Source: Cenarchaeum sp. SB0675_bin_21 (GTDB taxonomy: Archaea > Thermoproteota > Nitrososphaeria > Nitrososphaerales > Nitrosopumilaceae). From it: DNA of 54,303 nucleotides. The position numbers and the translations under genes were made by a program. The DNA lies in contig VYCS01000046.1 in NCBI GenBank assembly GCA_009843815.1, positions 1-54,303 on the forward strand. Direction: 5' to 3'. The notes under the pieces are model-generated. The model made no database searches and was not told the DNA's origin. It was given only the letters and a program-made list of their open reading frames with translations. The first letter of the stretch is position 1. Each line of letters begins with the position of its first letter. Below, piece by piece: positions 17,288 through 25,345 of this stretch.

Positions 17288-17904
17288 TATGATTTATCCT
17301 CCTTGGTATCATCTGATGAACTCTCTGATTTTACATCCTCATCAGCATCTTTTGGCTTTACTTCGACATCCTCTGGTTTTACATCGCTATCATCTGATGA
17401 ACTCTCTGATTTTACATCCTCATCAGCATCTTTTGGCTTTACTTCGACATCCTCAAGAGGTACATCAGCGCCAGATGGCAGGTCGGTGTGCTTTGGGCTC
17501 GCCGGCACACTACCGGATGACAGACTGCTAGTGTCCCCAACAGGTGCTTTATCGATTTTGGTGTCCACCTTTAATTTTTTAGCACGCCACTTATCATCCA
17601 GATTCAAGGATGTGACCAGCAGATTTGACGGATGTATGTAAACGTCAATCTTTTTACCCTCCGCCTTTTGTTTCTGCACGCCGCTGATGACGACACCCAG
17701 GTGCGGCTTTACTTTCTCAACCTTACCGTCTATGTTCTTGTAGACTCCCCGATTTATTGAGACTGAGTCGCCAGGTATTACACGGATGCTACGATGTCCG
17801 TATGTTTTGCGCAACTGCCCGCTGAGATGAGATGACATCGACCTACTGCGCAAAGATAGCGGTGCGTTGTGTATGGTTCGATTTCTAATTTTGGAGGGTT
17901 TCAT
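17287..17904 (-). CDS. rpl24: Ribosomal protein uL24 with long acidic C-terminal extension
   Basis: Residues 1-110 are a standard archaeal L24 with KOW motif (VIPGDSVSINRGVYKNIDGKVEKV). The remaining 95 or so residues are a low-complexity acidic tail rich in Ser, Asp, Glu and Lys. The tail contains two identical blocks with SESSSDD, VEVKPKDADEDVK and related runs. At the DNA level 17308-17373 and 17389-17454 are the same 66-bp sequence with an 81-bp (27-codon) period, so the duplication is recent and in frame. L24 initiates large-subunit assembly; the tail's function is unknown. Confidence 0.95.
   Translation of the reverse strand: MKPSKIRNRTIHNAPLSLRSRSMSSHLSGQLRKTYGHRSIRVIPGDSVSINRGVYKNIDGKVEKVKPHLGVVISGVQKQKAEGKKIDVYIHPSNLLVTSLNLDDKWRAKKLKVDTKIDKAPVGDTSSLSSGSVPASPKHTDLPSGADVPLEDVEVKPKDADEDVKSESSSDDSDVKPEDVEVKPKDADEDVKSESSSDDTKEDKS
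17308..17454. repeat. 81-bp in-frame tandem duplication in rpl24
   Basis: 66 bp at 17308-17373 recur exactly at 17389-17454. The repeat lies in the segment encoding the acidic tail of L24. Confidence 0.85.
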
Positions 17905-17905
17905 C

Positions 17906-18328
17906 TTATATCACCGTGGACGCCACATTGGCTATACGTGGCCATTTCTCTGATGCCTCTGCTGCCACAGGACCTTTTATGCCTGTACCCTTCATCTCTC
18001 CCTCGGCAGATACTATGACTGCAGCATTATCCTCAAAGCATACGCGTATACCATTCAACCTACGGACAGGATATTTTTGTCGTATTATAACGGCTCCGTG
18101 TACTTGCTTGCGAAGCTCGGCAGGCCCTTTCTTAACCACCACATTACAATAGTCGCCTACGGCCGCAGCTGGCAGTCTGGATACACGTGTCTTTGTCTTG
18201 TGTACCATGACTACCTGCAGTATCTTTGCTCCCGAGTTATCGGCACACGTGATATTGGCACCAACCGGTATGGCATGTGTAACGTATGGGCGAAACTCTT
18301 CAACACCCATACCTGCTTGCTTTGCCAA
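17906..18328 (-). CDS. rpl14: Ribosomal protein uL14
   Basis: 140 residues, intersubunit bridge protein of the large subunit: VGANITCADNSGAKILQVVMV, RLPAAAVGDYCNVVVKKG, IRQKYPVRRLNGIRVCFEDNAAVIV. One base separates it from L24 downstream and it abuts S17. Confidence 0.97.
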   Translation of the reverse strand: MAKQAGMGVEEFRPYVTHAIPVGANITCADNSGAKILQVVMVHKTKTRVSRLPAAAVGDYCNVVVKKGPAELRKQVHGAVIIRQKYPVRRLNGIRVCFEDNAAVIVSAEGEMKGTGIKGPVAAEASEKWPRIANVASTVI

Positions 18329-18643
18329 CTATCTTCGAACCTCCACAACTACAAACGATATTGACTTTGAGAGGGGACGACACTCGGCGGTCAGAACTTG
18401 ATCTCCCTCTTCCACATCAATACACTCTGGAACATGTGCATGTATTGTACTCTTACTGCGGGCGTACCGCCTGAACTTGTTTATGTATACGGGGGACTCA
18501 CGCTGCAGTGTTATAGTCTTTTTTGCCTTAATACTGGACACCTTGCCTTCTAAAAGCTTGCCTCGAACCGGCAGACCTCCATGATATGGACAGTTTCTAT
18601 CTGTGCATTCTCGTGTGGGGGGAGTAGTGTTTATGCCAATCAT
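18329..18643 (-). CDS. rps17: Ribosomal protein uS17
   Basis: Archaeal-type S17 with the N-terminal CTDRNCPYHGGLPVRGK segment and the OB-fold RNA-binding core (GKVSSIKAKKTITLQRE, YARSKSTIHAHVPECIDVEEGD). The frame is open to 18721, but the ATG at 18643 (MIGINTTPPTRECTDR) matches family length and lies two bases after the rnp1 stop. Product 104 residues. Confidence 0.94.
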   Translation of the reverse strand: MIGINTTPPTRECTDRNCPYHGGLPVRGKLLEGKVSSIKAKKTITLQRESPVYINKFRRYARSKSTIHAHVPECIDVEEGDQVLTAECRPLSKSISFVVVEVRR

Positions 18644-18645
18644 GC

Positions 18646-18864
18646 CTATGTCAACCTCTGGTGCGGATGTCCGTGTATTGTTTCGCCAGATATTATATCT
18701 CCGTTGATACTCCAGATACAATGAAGCTTGGGGAGCATACGTGTACCCCTCTTGGTATTTATGGTAAGCATGTTTTTACTCTCCAACAGTATTGTGCCGT
18801 TTAATCCTATTGCTGATGGATTTGTAGAGTCCACAACCTCTGCGTGAGAACCTATTATTGTCAT
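18646..18864 (-). CDS. rnp1: RNase P protein component 1 (Rpp29/Pop4 family)
   Basis: A 72-residue protein with the Sm-like Rpp29 core: GSHAEVVDSTNPSAIGLNGTILLESKNMLTINTKRGTR followed by G-x-I-I-S-G-E-T-I-H-G-H-P-H-Q-R-L. It helps the catalytic RNA mature tRNA 5' ends. Its position between L29 and S17 is the archaeal norm. Somewhat short for the family. Four-base overlap with L29. Confidence 0.9.
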   Translation of the reverse strand: MTIIGSHAEVVDSTNPSAIGLNGTILLESKNMLTINTKRGTRMLPKLHCIWSINGDIISGETIHGHPHQRLT

Positions 18865-19064
18865 GCGCGCCTCAACTCCGTCTGTCTAGTTAGCATGCGA
18901 GCGATATCTCGTCGGAGGGGCTTTACTTTACCACTCTCTTTGCGCAATGTACCCTTGGCTAGGTCTACCCGCAGTTTGGACAACTCACTCTGTGAACTCC
19001 GTATCTTATCGTCCAAATCTTCGGCGCTCAGCTCACGAATGGTCTTCATTGAAATGCGACTCAT
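18861..19064 (-). CDS. rpl29: Ribosomal protein uL29
   Basis: 67 residues forming the two-helix L29 hairpin: [16 protein letters not shown].. and ..[31 protein letters not shown], at the polypeptide exit tunnel. Four-base overlaps with S3 and rnp1. Confidence 0.95.
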   Translation of the reverse strand: MSRISMKTIRELSAEDLDDKIRSSQSELSKLRVDLAKGTLRKESGKVKPLRRDIARMLTRQTELRRA

Positions 19065-19780
19065 TTTATTCCCACCTCAACATCATCTCCTTCCTCTTTT
19101 ATCTTCATCACTTCCTGTTGTATCAATTCAGATTCTGTCCGTGCCTTTGGTCTATCTTTGGGTTTTATATCTTGTACAGTGTTAGGTCTTTGACCGGTCA
19201 GTGAGAACTCGGGTACGACTTTGTCTTTGTGGGCTATTCGGATGCGAATTCCAATCAGGCCCATGGGGGTCTTGACATGGGCTATGTCTTCATCTACCAC
19301 CACCTTGGCATGGTGTCCCGCCCGGGGCAGTATGCCTTCAGAGTGTTTCTCAAACGATGAGCGATCCCCGCGAAGTTTGCCCGAAACTGTAATCTGTATC
19401 CCCATGGCACCAGCTTCCATCACCTGACGCAGAGTCCACATGGTGGCTCGCCGGAATGCCGTGCCTCGCTCTATGAGTGAGGCCATGCGACTACACATGA
19501 CGCTCGGAGAGAGTTCCGGCTTGACTATCTCCTCAACACGTATCTGTGGATTTTTGTAGTTAAATTTGGACTCTAACTCTTCGGTCAGGGCACGAATTAC
19601 CGCACCCTTGCGCCCTATGACTACACCGGGCCGCACTACATACAGGGACACACGAGTCCCTGTAGGCTGTTTTTGAATGTCAAAGTGGCTAAAGCCAGCT
19701 TCTTTTATCTCTTCCCGGAGATGATCCCTCAGCAACATCATCTTGTAGTTGTCTTGAATCATCTTTTTGGTGGCAGACAT
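19061..19780 (-). CDS. rps3: Ribosomal protein uS3
   Basis: 239 residues with an N-terminal KH domain ([22 protein letters not shown], GxxG = GRKG) and the C-terminal S3 domain ([34 protein letters not shown]). Sits at the mRNA entry. The last 30 residues are charged and Glu/Lys-rich. Shares one base with L22. Confidence 0.97.
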   Translation of the reverse strand: MSATKKMIQDNYKMMLLRDHLREEIKEAGFSHFDIQKQPTGTRVSLYVVRPGVVIGRKGAVIRALTEELESKFNYKNPQIRVEEIVKPELSPSVMCSRMASLIERGTAFRRATMWTLRQVMEAGAMGIQITVSGKLRGDRSSFEKHSEGILPRAGHHAKVVVDEDIAHVKTPMGLIGIRIRIAHKDKVVPEFSLTGQRPNTVQDIKPKDRPKARTESELIQQEVMKIKEEGDDVEVGIK

Positions 19781-20244
19781 TATACCCCTGCCTCCCGAGC
19801 AACAACTTCAACGTGGACAAGTGCATCATTCTTGGGGGTTGCACGCCCCATGGCTCTGGGTGTGAACCTCTTCATTATTGTACCCTTGTGAACAGTCACA
19901 TTCACTATCTGTAATCGGTCAACATCTAGTCCACGGAACTCGGCATTATTCTCTAGACTGTTCAACAGTTTGAGTATGGCATTGGCGGCCTTTTGAGGGT
20001 AACGACCTGCCATTACACCTGAGTCTGACCTATGTCCTACCTGATTTTTGTATCGACCAAATGGTATGGCTCTCTGTTTGTTTACCACATCCGTCAGATA
20101 GTCCCTTGCATTATCCACCAAAAGTCCACTTATGGCCACGCCTATCTCTCGGGCATGCTTGTGAGATATGTCCACCTGACGTATGGAGGCGCGCGCATCA
20201 GTAATGGCGTTGTAATACTGGTATGCGTACTTGAACCTAGCCAT
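19780..20244 (-). CDS. rpl22: Ribosomal protein uL22
   Basis: 154 residues, exit-tunnel protein, archaeal type: [51 protein letters not shown], and the C-terminal [22 protein letters not shown] loop reaching the tunnel. Confidence 0.96.
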   Translation of the reverse strand: MARFKYAYQYYNAITDARASIRQVDISHKHAREIGVAISGLLVDNARDYLTDVVNKQRAIPFGRYKNQVGHRSDSGVMAGRYPQKAANAILKLLNSLENNAEFRGLDVDRLQIVNVTVHKGTIMKRFTPRAMGRATPKNDALVHVEVVAREAGV

Positions 20245-20250
20245 AACACA

Positions 20251-20658
20251 TCACTTTAATGGCACGTATAGGCTGGAACGGGACGCGCCTACACCTGGTG
20301 AACCATGAGTAACCCTCTTGTTTGTAATAACATATTCGCCTACATAATGACCTATCATTTCGGTTGTTATCTTTACAGGCACAAACTCCTTGCCTGAATA
20401 TACCTCCAATGTAATTCCCACATGGTATGGCAGTATGATCAAATCCCTAAGATGAGTCCTTATTGAGGTATCTTCTTTGTTCGCCTTGACCACCTTGATA
20501 TCCTCAATGAGTTTACGCCGATCATCAGATATGCCATGAGACATATAGCGACGCAGAGTACGACGCTGCCGGGAGTTGAATAGTTTCAGTTGTTGATCCA
20601 ACGACATCCTCTCTAAATCTTCCAGCGGAATGCCCCGATAATCAAATTTTTTAACCAT
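20251..20658 (-). CDS. rps19: Ribosomal protein uS19
   Basis: 135 residues: FDYRGIPLEDLERMS.. then the 16S-binding core GKEFVPVKITTEMIGHYVGEY and the GSPGVGASRSSLYVPLK C-terminus. The frame reaches a GTG at 20667, but a GGTG Shine-Dalgarno overlaps that codon and is correctly spaced from the ATG at 20658. Confidence 0.95.
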   Translation of the reverse strand: MVKKFDYRGIPLEDLERMSLDQQLKLFNSRQRRTLRRYMSHGISDDRRKLIEDIKVVKANKEDTSIRTHLRDLIILPYHVGITLEVYSGKEFVPVKITTEMIGHYVGEYVITNKRVTHGSPGVGASRSSLYVPLK

Positions 20659-20681
20659 AGAATACACCTTTGTAGTCCATA

Positions 20682-20996
20682 TTATAGCATTCCTATATCC
20701 GTTGCCAGATCTCTGGCTTTTTCTGTATTCTCTAATACCACAAACGCCTTTTTACCGTATATGGTACGGGCGGTGTTTATCTTTACTGCTTTTATGTTAT
20801 ATAGTACAGATACCGCTTCACGAATCTCTGGCTTTGAAGCAGATTTGTGGACTATAAAGCAGATACGCGCAAAGCTCTCTACCAAATCAAAGGTTCTTTC
20901 GGTGATGTGAGGCTTTACTATTATTTTAGAGGCCTGACTCGGCGTCATTGTGATCTTTTTCGCCTTGTTATGGTCGTAATACTTTGTCTTGTTCAT
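20682..20996 (-). CDS. rpl23: Ribosomal protein uL23
   Basis: 104 residues: KIIVKPHITERTFDLVE, IREAVSVLYNIKAVKINTARTIYGKKAFVVLEN. Sits at the tunnel exit where SRP docks. It has a 15-residue basic N-terminal extension before MTPSQAS; the ATGA overlap with L4 supports the upstream start. The next gene is S19, not L2. Confidence 0.94.
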   Translation of the reverse strand: MNKTKYYDHNKAKKITMTPSQASKIIVKPHITERTFDLVESFARICFIVHKSASKPEIREAVSVLYNIKAVKINTARTIYGKKAFVVLENTEKARDLATDIGML

Positions 20997-21796
20997 TGTG
21001 CAACCTCCAACTGTTTGCAGCTTAGTTTTGCGAGCTCTTCAAGTGCCCCCTCAGAGTATATCGTCAATCTGGCCGGATTGGAACCGGGAGCCAAGTCCAG
21101 TACGCTTAGATTTTTGGCTTGTACGACATCTATGCCTGGCAGTGACCCGGCCGCATTCTTTAGTGGCGTATTTCCCGATACAACAAAGAGTATGCTTTTT
21201 CCCACTTTCTTGCCTCGACCACGCAGTGCCGACTTGCCTGTACGACTACGACGAGGCCGCAACCTCTCCACATCCTCAAACAAGCCCAATCTTTCTATTA
21301 TGTCAACGAGTCTTTTGGTGGTGTCTACATGTTCTATGTCGTTGTTTAGTATGATGGGGAATATCTCTTGCGAGCCAGTCTTGTGACCGCGCTGGCGTAT
21401 GGCATCTGTACGGGTGGTATAGGCGATGGCCGAACATAATGCTAATAGCTTCTCTTTTTTGTTGATGCGTTTCCAGATTACCTTGTTAGACCTGGGAGGG
21501 TGTGCTTGTCGGCCACCTCGGACCGAAGCGACACCACCAGCTTGTCCCTGACGGCCGCCTCCGCCCCCTAGCATCTTGGCTATACGGGAGACTCCGCGTC
21601 CGGTGGGTGGATCGTTTGAGCGCGCCACCACATCCATACCTGCTGTTGGATGCCTGCCCTGTGGTTGGAACCGGTGTGAATCTAAATTCACATACACCTT
21701 GTGTATGACATCTGAGCGCGTATCCGTCTCAAAGACTCGGGGCAGTTCAACATCGCCCAGCTTACTTCCATCTAAACTATACATGGGCGCTTTCAT
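20993..21796 (-). CDS. rpl4: Ribosomal protein uL4
   Basis: 267 residues with the extended tunnel loop (ARSNDPPTGRGVSRIAKMLGGGGGRQGQAGGVASVRGGRQAHPPRSNKVIWKRINKKE) and the globular C-terminus (ILFVVSGNTPLKNAAGSLPGIDV). Four-base overlaps on both sides. Confidence 0.96.
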   Translation of the reverse strand: MKAPMYSLDGSKLGDVELPRVFETDTRSDVIHKVYVNLDSHRFQPQGRHPTAGMDVVARSNDPPTGRGVSRIAKMLGGGGGRQGQAGGVASVRGGRQAHPPRSNKVIWKRINKKEKLLALCSAIAYTTRTDAIRQRGHKTGSQEIFPIILNNDIEHVDTTKRLVDIIERLGLFEDVERLRPRRSRTGKSALRGRGKKVGKSILFVVSGNTPLKNAAGSLPGIDVVQAKNLSVLDLAPGSNPARLTIYSEGALEELAKLSCKQLEVAQ

Positions 21797-22782
21797 AGTA
21801 CCACTTCTAGTATGCGAGGCTCTACAATCTTTTTGGGTGCGTTTCGTATTGGAGCTCGAATCTTTACAAGGCGTCTATATGCACCTGGAACCGACCCACG
21901 CAGTATGATATAATCACCTTGTACATCTCCAAAGTGCTTGAATCCACCTGGAGGATTTATCTGTCGTGTATCATCACTGGATTCACCCATTATCATTATA
22001 CGTTTGTTGTACTCTACCCTTTGATGAAAGCCCATCTGGCCTGCTCGGGGAACTGTATACATCACATATTGTGGTGATATGGGACCTAGGCTGCCCAATT
22101 CGCGAACAGACTTTCGGGATTTGTGTTGCTTGCGCTTTGCGCCATATCGCTTTATTACGCCCTGCCAACCCTTGCCCTTGGTTATGGCTGCTACATCTAC
22201 TGTGCCGCCAACCTTGAACAAGTCTGACACCTTTACTGTCTTGCCTAAAAGATTCTGTACATATTTGGCCCTGTCGGGTATTGAGCCACCTTCAATGGGA
22301 GCCTCAAATATGTAGGGCCTCTTCTGCTCTAGACCTATATCTTGTGGGACTACAGCTAGGATGGCGCTGATTCGTTGTATGTGATTTAGGTTCTCTGCCC
22401 TCTTCTGTTTGTCCTCACCAGTGGCAAAACTGATCTTTTTTGTTATCTTCTTTGGCAGCGTATCTGCATATATGTCAAAGTCTGCATGATGTCCGTTGGC
22501 ATCCTTGCTGTATCCCCGCCATCCGACGACCGTAACTGGCGGTGTGACCAAGACCGTACCTAGACTCACCAACTGTTTGCCAGCATTGGGAGTCTTTTCA
22601 CGATCATCTATACTGACTACCTGTATGCAACCTGCCTTGAATCCACAGTGTACCAACATCTTGGGTTCGCCCTCATGGCTTCGAGTATATCCCCGAATAC
22701 GCGCCTCCATACTCTTTGCCCTGCCTCGGGGCAGATACGCCAAACTTCCCCGTCGAGGCTGGCTATGTTTTCTGCGTCCCAT
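21793..22782 (-). CDS. rpl3: Ribosomal protein uL3
   Basis: 329 residues, archaeal/eukaryal length: N-terminal GRRKHSQPRRGSLAYLPRGRA, WRGYSKDANGHH, and TKGKGWQGVIKRYGAKRKQHKS near the peptidyl-transferase centre. First gene of the operon. A TATA-like run (ATATTATATAT, 22822-22809 on the reverse strand) lies about 30 nt upstream. Confidence 0.96.
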   Translation of the reverse strand: MGRRKHSQPRRGSLAYLPRGRAKSMEARIRGYTRSHEGEPKMLVHCGFKAGCIQVVSIDDREKTPNAGKQLVSLGTVLVTPPVTVVGWRGYSKDANGHHADFDIYADTLPKKITKKISFATGEDKQKRAENLNHIQRISAILAVVPQDIGLEQKRPYIFEAPIEGGSIPDRAKYVQNLLGKTVKVSDLFKVGGTVDVAAITKGKGWQGVIKRYGAKRKQHKSRKSVRELGSLGPISPQYVMYTVPRAGQMGFHQRVEYNKRIMIMGESSDDTRQINPPGGFKHFGDVQGDYIILRGSVPGAYRRLVKIRAPIRNAPKKIVEPRILEVVL

Positions 22783-22808
22783 GATAAGAGCTTCAAGCCA
22801 TTGTACTA

Positions 22809-22822
22809 CATATATAATATAC
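22809..22822 (-). promoter_or_regulatory. TATA region of the ribosomal operon
   Basis: An A/T-only stretch on the reverse strand centred about 33 nt before the rpl3 ATG. Confidence 0.4.
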
Positions 22823-22940
22823 TATTTTGATACTTACTAAGTAGGTATACTCTTATTTCAGACGTCTATACGTGCAAGTATTGAATGTAGCATCATGGAT
22901 AGTGCACAAAATGTACTGGTGTTTGTGTATATGTATGATG

Positions 22941-22980
22941 TGTATGTGTGTGTATGTGTGTGTATGTGTGTGTATGTGTG
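22941..22980. repeat. Perfect 10-bp tandem repeat, four units
   Basis: The unit TGTATGTGTG occurs four times without a mismatch, in the 22783-23273 intergenic region. I see no gene in the remainder of that region. Confidence 0.85.
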
Positions 22981-23273
22981 ATGTTTTTGTATATGCTCAG
23001 GTCCTTTCCTTTCTATGCCCAATGGTATGTCATTTATCCACACATCTGAAATATTTCTGCATTAGGCGGCTACCGTTACATTACTTGAAATAGTGGCAGA
23101 CTTCCCAAATATGTCCCAGTCCGGACTTTTGGACAATTCCGTGGAGCATTTTAAAAGTGGTAGAGTCAACCAACTGAGATTAGCTGTACGCATCAGTTAG
23201 TTTACTTCCTGCATGGTCGCAGGCGATAAAGCAGTGTTTGTAGCAATGTGATTACTATAGGTACGTACGAGCA

Positions 23274-23951
23274 TCATAATTTATTTAACTTGGTTAGTAT
23301 CCGTGTCAAATCAGGCTGCGTTAGCGTGTCAGGTTTACCCTCTAGAAAACCTACAATCCTGTCCGGATCAGACACCCAAACGGAACGATAGTTGGAATCA
23401 TACCGTATGTTGCCTCGCATGGATAGCAGAATATTGGTCACGCGTACCTCGCCAACGGAGTTTTGAAGCGCTATCCACAAAACTCTGCCGGCCCTCTCCG
23501 TCTGTTCATGCGGGCTCCACCCCGGATTCATGGCATACCTGTCGCTCCAATTCTTTACTTCGATGAGGAATATGCCCTTCAAGCACGCTACCACAAGGTC
23601 CATCTGGGCGGATCTGAGATTCTTTTGCCCATTGTACCGGACAGTATAAGGCAACACTACGTGCAAATCGCAGAATACGTGATACGAGTCATCCAAGACA
23701 GTCAGAATATCCAGCATGTTCTTTTCTCCGTCTGCTCCCGCCCGAAGCGGATCCTTCATTCCGCGGTCTATCTTGTCAATCTGGCGCCGGTAGTTCCAGC
23801 GTTTTAGCCCCGCAAACCATCCTGATGCATTCTTGTGCTTGTGCTTGAAATCCTCCTTGACCTTGTGCATGTCGTCCATGCTGCGCACCTCGTTTGGCAG
23901 CTTGTCAAGCAGTCTTCGTTCGCTGTCCGAGGAACCATGTATGATCACCAT
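23274..23951 (-). CDS. NERD-domain (nuclease-related) protein
   Basis: The product has a basic, charged N-terminal third, then GADGEKNMLDIL (about residue 75) and QMDLVVACLKGIFLIEVKNWSDR (about 118-140). These two parts are the G-x-x-G-E and D..E-V-K elements of the NERD fold, a restriction-endonuclease-like domain. The Asp and the E-x-K give the PD-(D/E)xK catalytic set, so it may be active on DNA. The frame is open from 24011; the ATG at 23951 (MVIIHGSSDSERR) is the best start, since the upstream extension is unusually hydrophobic/basic. No restriction or defence partners are adjacent. Confidence 0.75.
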   Translation of the reverse strand: MVIIHGSSDSERRLLDKLPNEVRSMDDMHKVKEDFKHKHKNASGWFAGLKRWNYRRQIDKIDRGMKDPLRAGADGEKNMLDILTVLDDSYHVFCDLHVVLPYTVRYNGQKNLRSAQMDLVVACLKGIFLIEVKNWSDRYAMNPGWSPHEQTERAGRVLWIALQNSVGEVRVTNILLSMRGNIRYDSNYRSVWVSDPDRIVGFLEGKPDTLTQPDLTRILTKLNKL

Positions 23952-24274
23952 GCGTATCATCCACCGAAGGCGTACAAGTGCTTTACGCAGGAAGATGGCG
24001 CACATCATCACATCGATTGCATAGGTTATGGCATGGCGCGAGTCGGATCTTATAATAAGCGGCTATACATAGAGGTGGGAGTTGTTGCGTAATTCCATCT
24101 GATCTTGTTTTAGCATCCCGCTCGGTCTATCGTAGATGATGAAGATTTTATGAACTAATACATGACTCCCACTAAATCTCCTTGACTTCTATTTTATCTG
24201 TTAAAGAGGTTATTACTCAACTGTCTTTACTACATTTGCATGGCGGTCTGGAAGCTAGGAAGACACGTTGACCT

Positions 24275-24388
24275 GACCACGATTTCCACTGCGACCTATG
24301 TTTCCACTCAACTGTGTAGGCATCATTTCCACTCCACGTACAAGTTTTCACAGATCTACGTTTCCACTATGGGTCACCATTTCTTGCT
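24275..24388 (-). repeat. Degenerate 18-bp repeat array resembling origin recognition boxes
   Basis: Six units are seen (24275-24292, 24293-24310, 24318-24335, 24336-24353, 24354-24370, 24371-24388), most exactly 18 bp, with one 7-bp insertion and one unit of 17 bp. On the reverse strand the consensus is about TGAGTGGAAACGTAGGTC. Its core AGTGGAAAC..AGG resembles the archaeal ORB/mini-ORB sequence bound by Orc1/Cdc6. The array is the main feature of the 24012-24449 intergenic region. An A/T-rich stretch (about 24178-24240) to its left could be an unwinding element. The same unit type occurs at 7762-7822. No cdc6 gene is in the window. Confidence 0.6.
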
Positions 24389-24449
24389 AGTTCCCTTCAG
24401 AACACTATACGTTTGCACAACTATAATACACATACAACATCCCAACTGA

Positions 24450-24551
24450 TCATTTAAGCAGTACCTCCAATGAATTCCATATTACAATACCACCAATGGC
24501 TATGCCGGCCACGCCTGCCATTACACACAGAATCAAAAAGTTGCGGTTCAT
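24450..24551 (-). CDS. 33-residue single-pass membrane peptide
   Basis: MNRNFLILCVMAGVAGIAIG.. followed by GIVIWNSLEVLLK: a short basic N-terminus and one continuous transmembrane helix. The ATG overlaps the stop of the SPOUT gene as ATGA (24551-24548), so it is probably translationally coupled as the last gene of the proteasome/SPOUT operon. I do not know a family for it. Confidence 0.55.
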   Translation of the reverse strand: MNRNFLILCVMAGVAGIAIGGIVIWNSLEVLLK

Positions 24552-25345
24552 GATATGTTTAGTATAGATAGGGTGCCTAATATGGCCTCCTCCAAACGTA
24601 TGGTTCGTGTATTCTGGTGCGGAAAGAAGTTTAGTTGTATCATGTTGTTGGCCTGTAGTCTGCCCCCTGCTATATCTATAACATCCCTCTTGGGAGAGCC
24701 AAAGACAACCAGTGTATTATCTTTGTATACGTTTGATATTCGAGGTTTGGTGGCCACCTTGCCAGATTTGGTGGCTATAATGATGCGGCCCGACCACTCC
24801 CGTAAGAGTGATGCGACTGATGAGCGTTCTCTCACCTTGTACCCCCAGTACTGTGATGTATTCTCTGATGGTATTACATGTGCCGTATTCACAGATACAT
24901 TTGGTGGGAACTGTACTGTGACTCGTCCATCTCGCTTGGTACCCTCCACCGCAAACAGATGATTTACTCCGACATCCACATATTTGCGTCCGCGCAGCGT
25001 AACTGCCAACCCTTCACGTATGTCGCCAGGTTTTATACTCTTGACATCTGATGATAACGAATGACTGGGTATGGCAAGGGGGTGCAGCACACCAGCAAAC
25101 TTGAGCTCGGACATTTTAGGAAACAGGTGCTTTCTCATGAATTGAGGGGTCTCCATATAGTGAAGTATTGTGAGTAGTAGACTTCTATCACCAGAGTTGT
25201 TGCCGTCTTTGTACACTAGTACCTCTTTTACACCAAAGATGGCCATACTGCGGGCCAACTGGGATATCTTGCGGGCTTTGGCCAATTTTGTGCTCTCATC
25301 AGTGAGAGAAGAGTCGGGTATCGCCACAGATAGTCCTTTATACAT
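24548..25345 (-). CDS. SPOUT-family RNA methyltransferase (DUF171 type)
   Basis: 265 residues. The N-terminal part SVAIPDSSLTD..KARKISQLARSMAIFGVKEVLVY and the C-terminal SPOUT knot region VVFGSPKRDVIDIAGG enclose an OB-like insert (KPGDIREGLAVTLRGRKYVDVGV). This matches the archaeal DUF171 proteins related to the eukaryotic SPOUT1 enzymes, which methylate rRNA. It often lies near the L3 operon in archaea, as here. The stop and start overlap those of its neighbours by one to four bases. Confidence 0.85.
   Translation of the reverse strand: MYKGLSVAIPDSSLTDESTKLAKARKISQLARSMAIFGVKEVLVYKDGNNSGDRSLLLTILHYMETPQFMRKHLFPKMSELKFAGVLHPLAIPSHSLSSDVKSIKPGDIREGLAVTLRGRKYVDVGVNHLFAVEGTKRDGRVTVQFPPNVSVNTAHVIPSENTSQYWGYKVRERSSVASLLREWSGRIIIATKSGKVATKPRISNVYKDNTLVVFGSPKRDVIDIAGGRLQANNMIQLNFFPHQNTRTIRLEEAILGTLSILNIS

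Noticed and set aside
24275-24388. CRISPR array
   Set aside because: Units are 17-18 bp, degenerate and almost contiguous, without unique spacers, and no cas genes are in the window.
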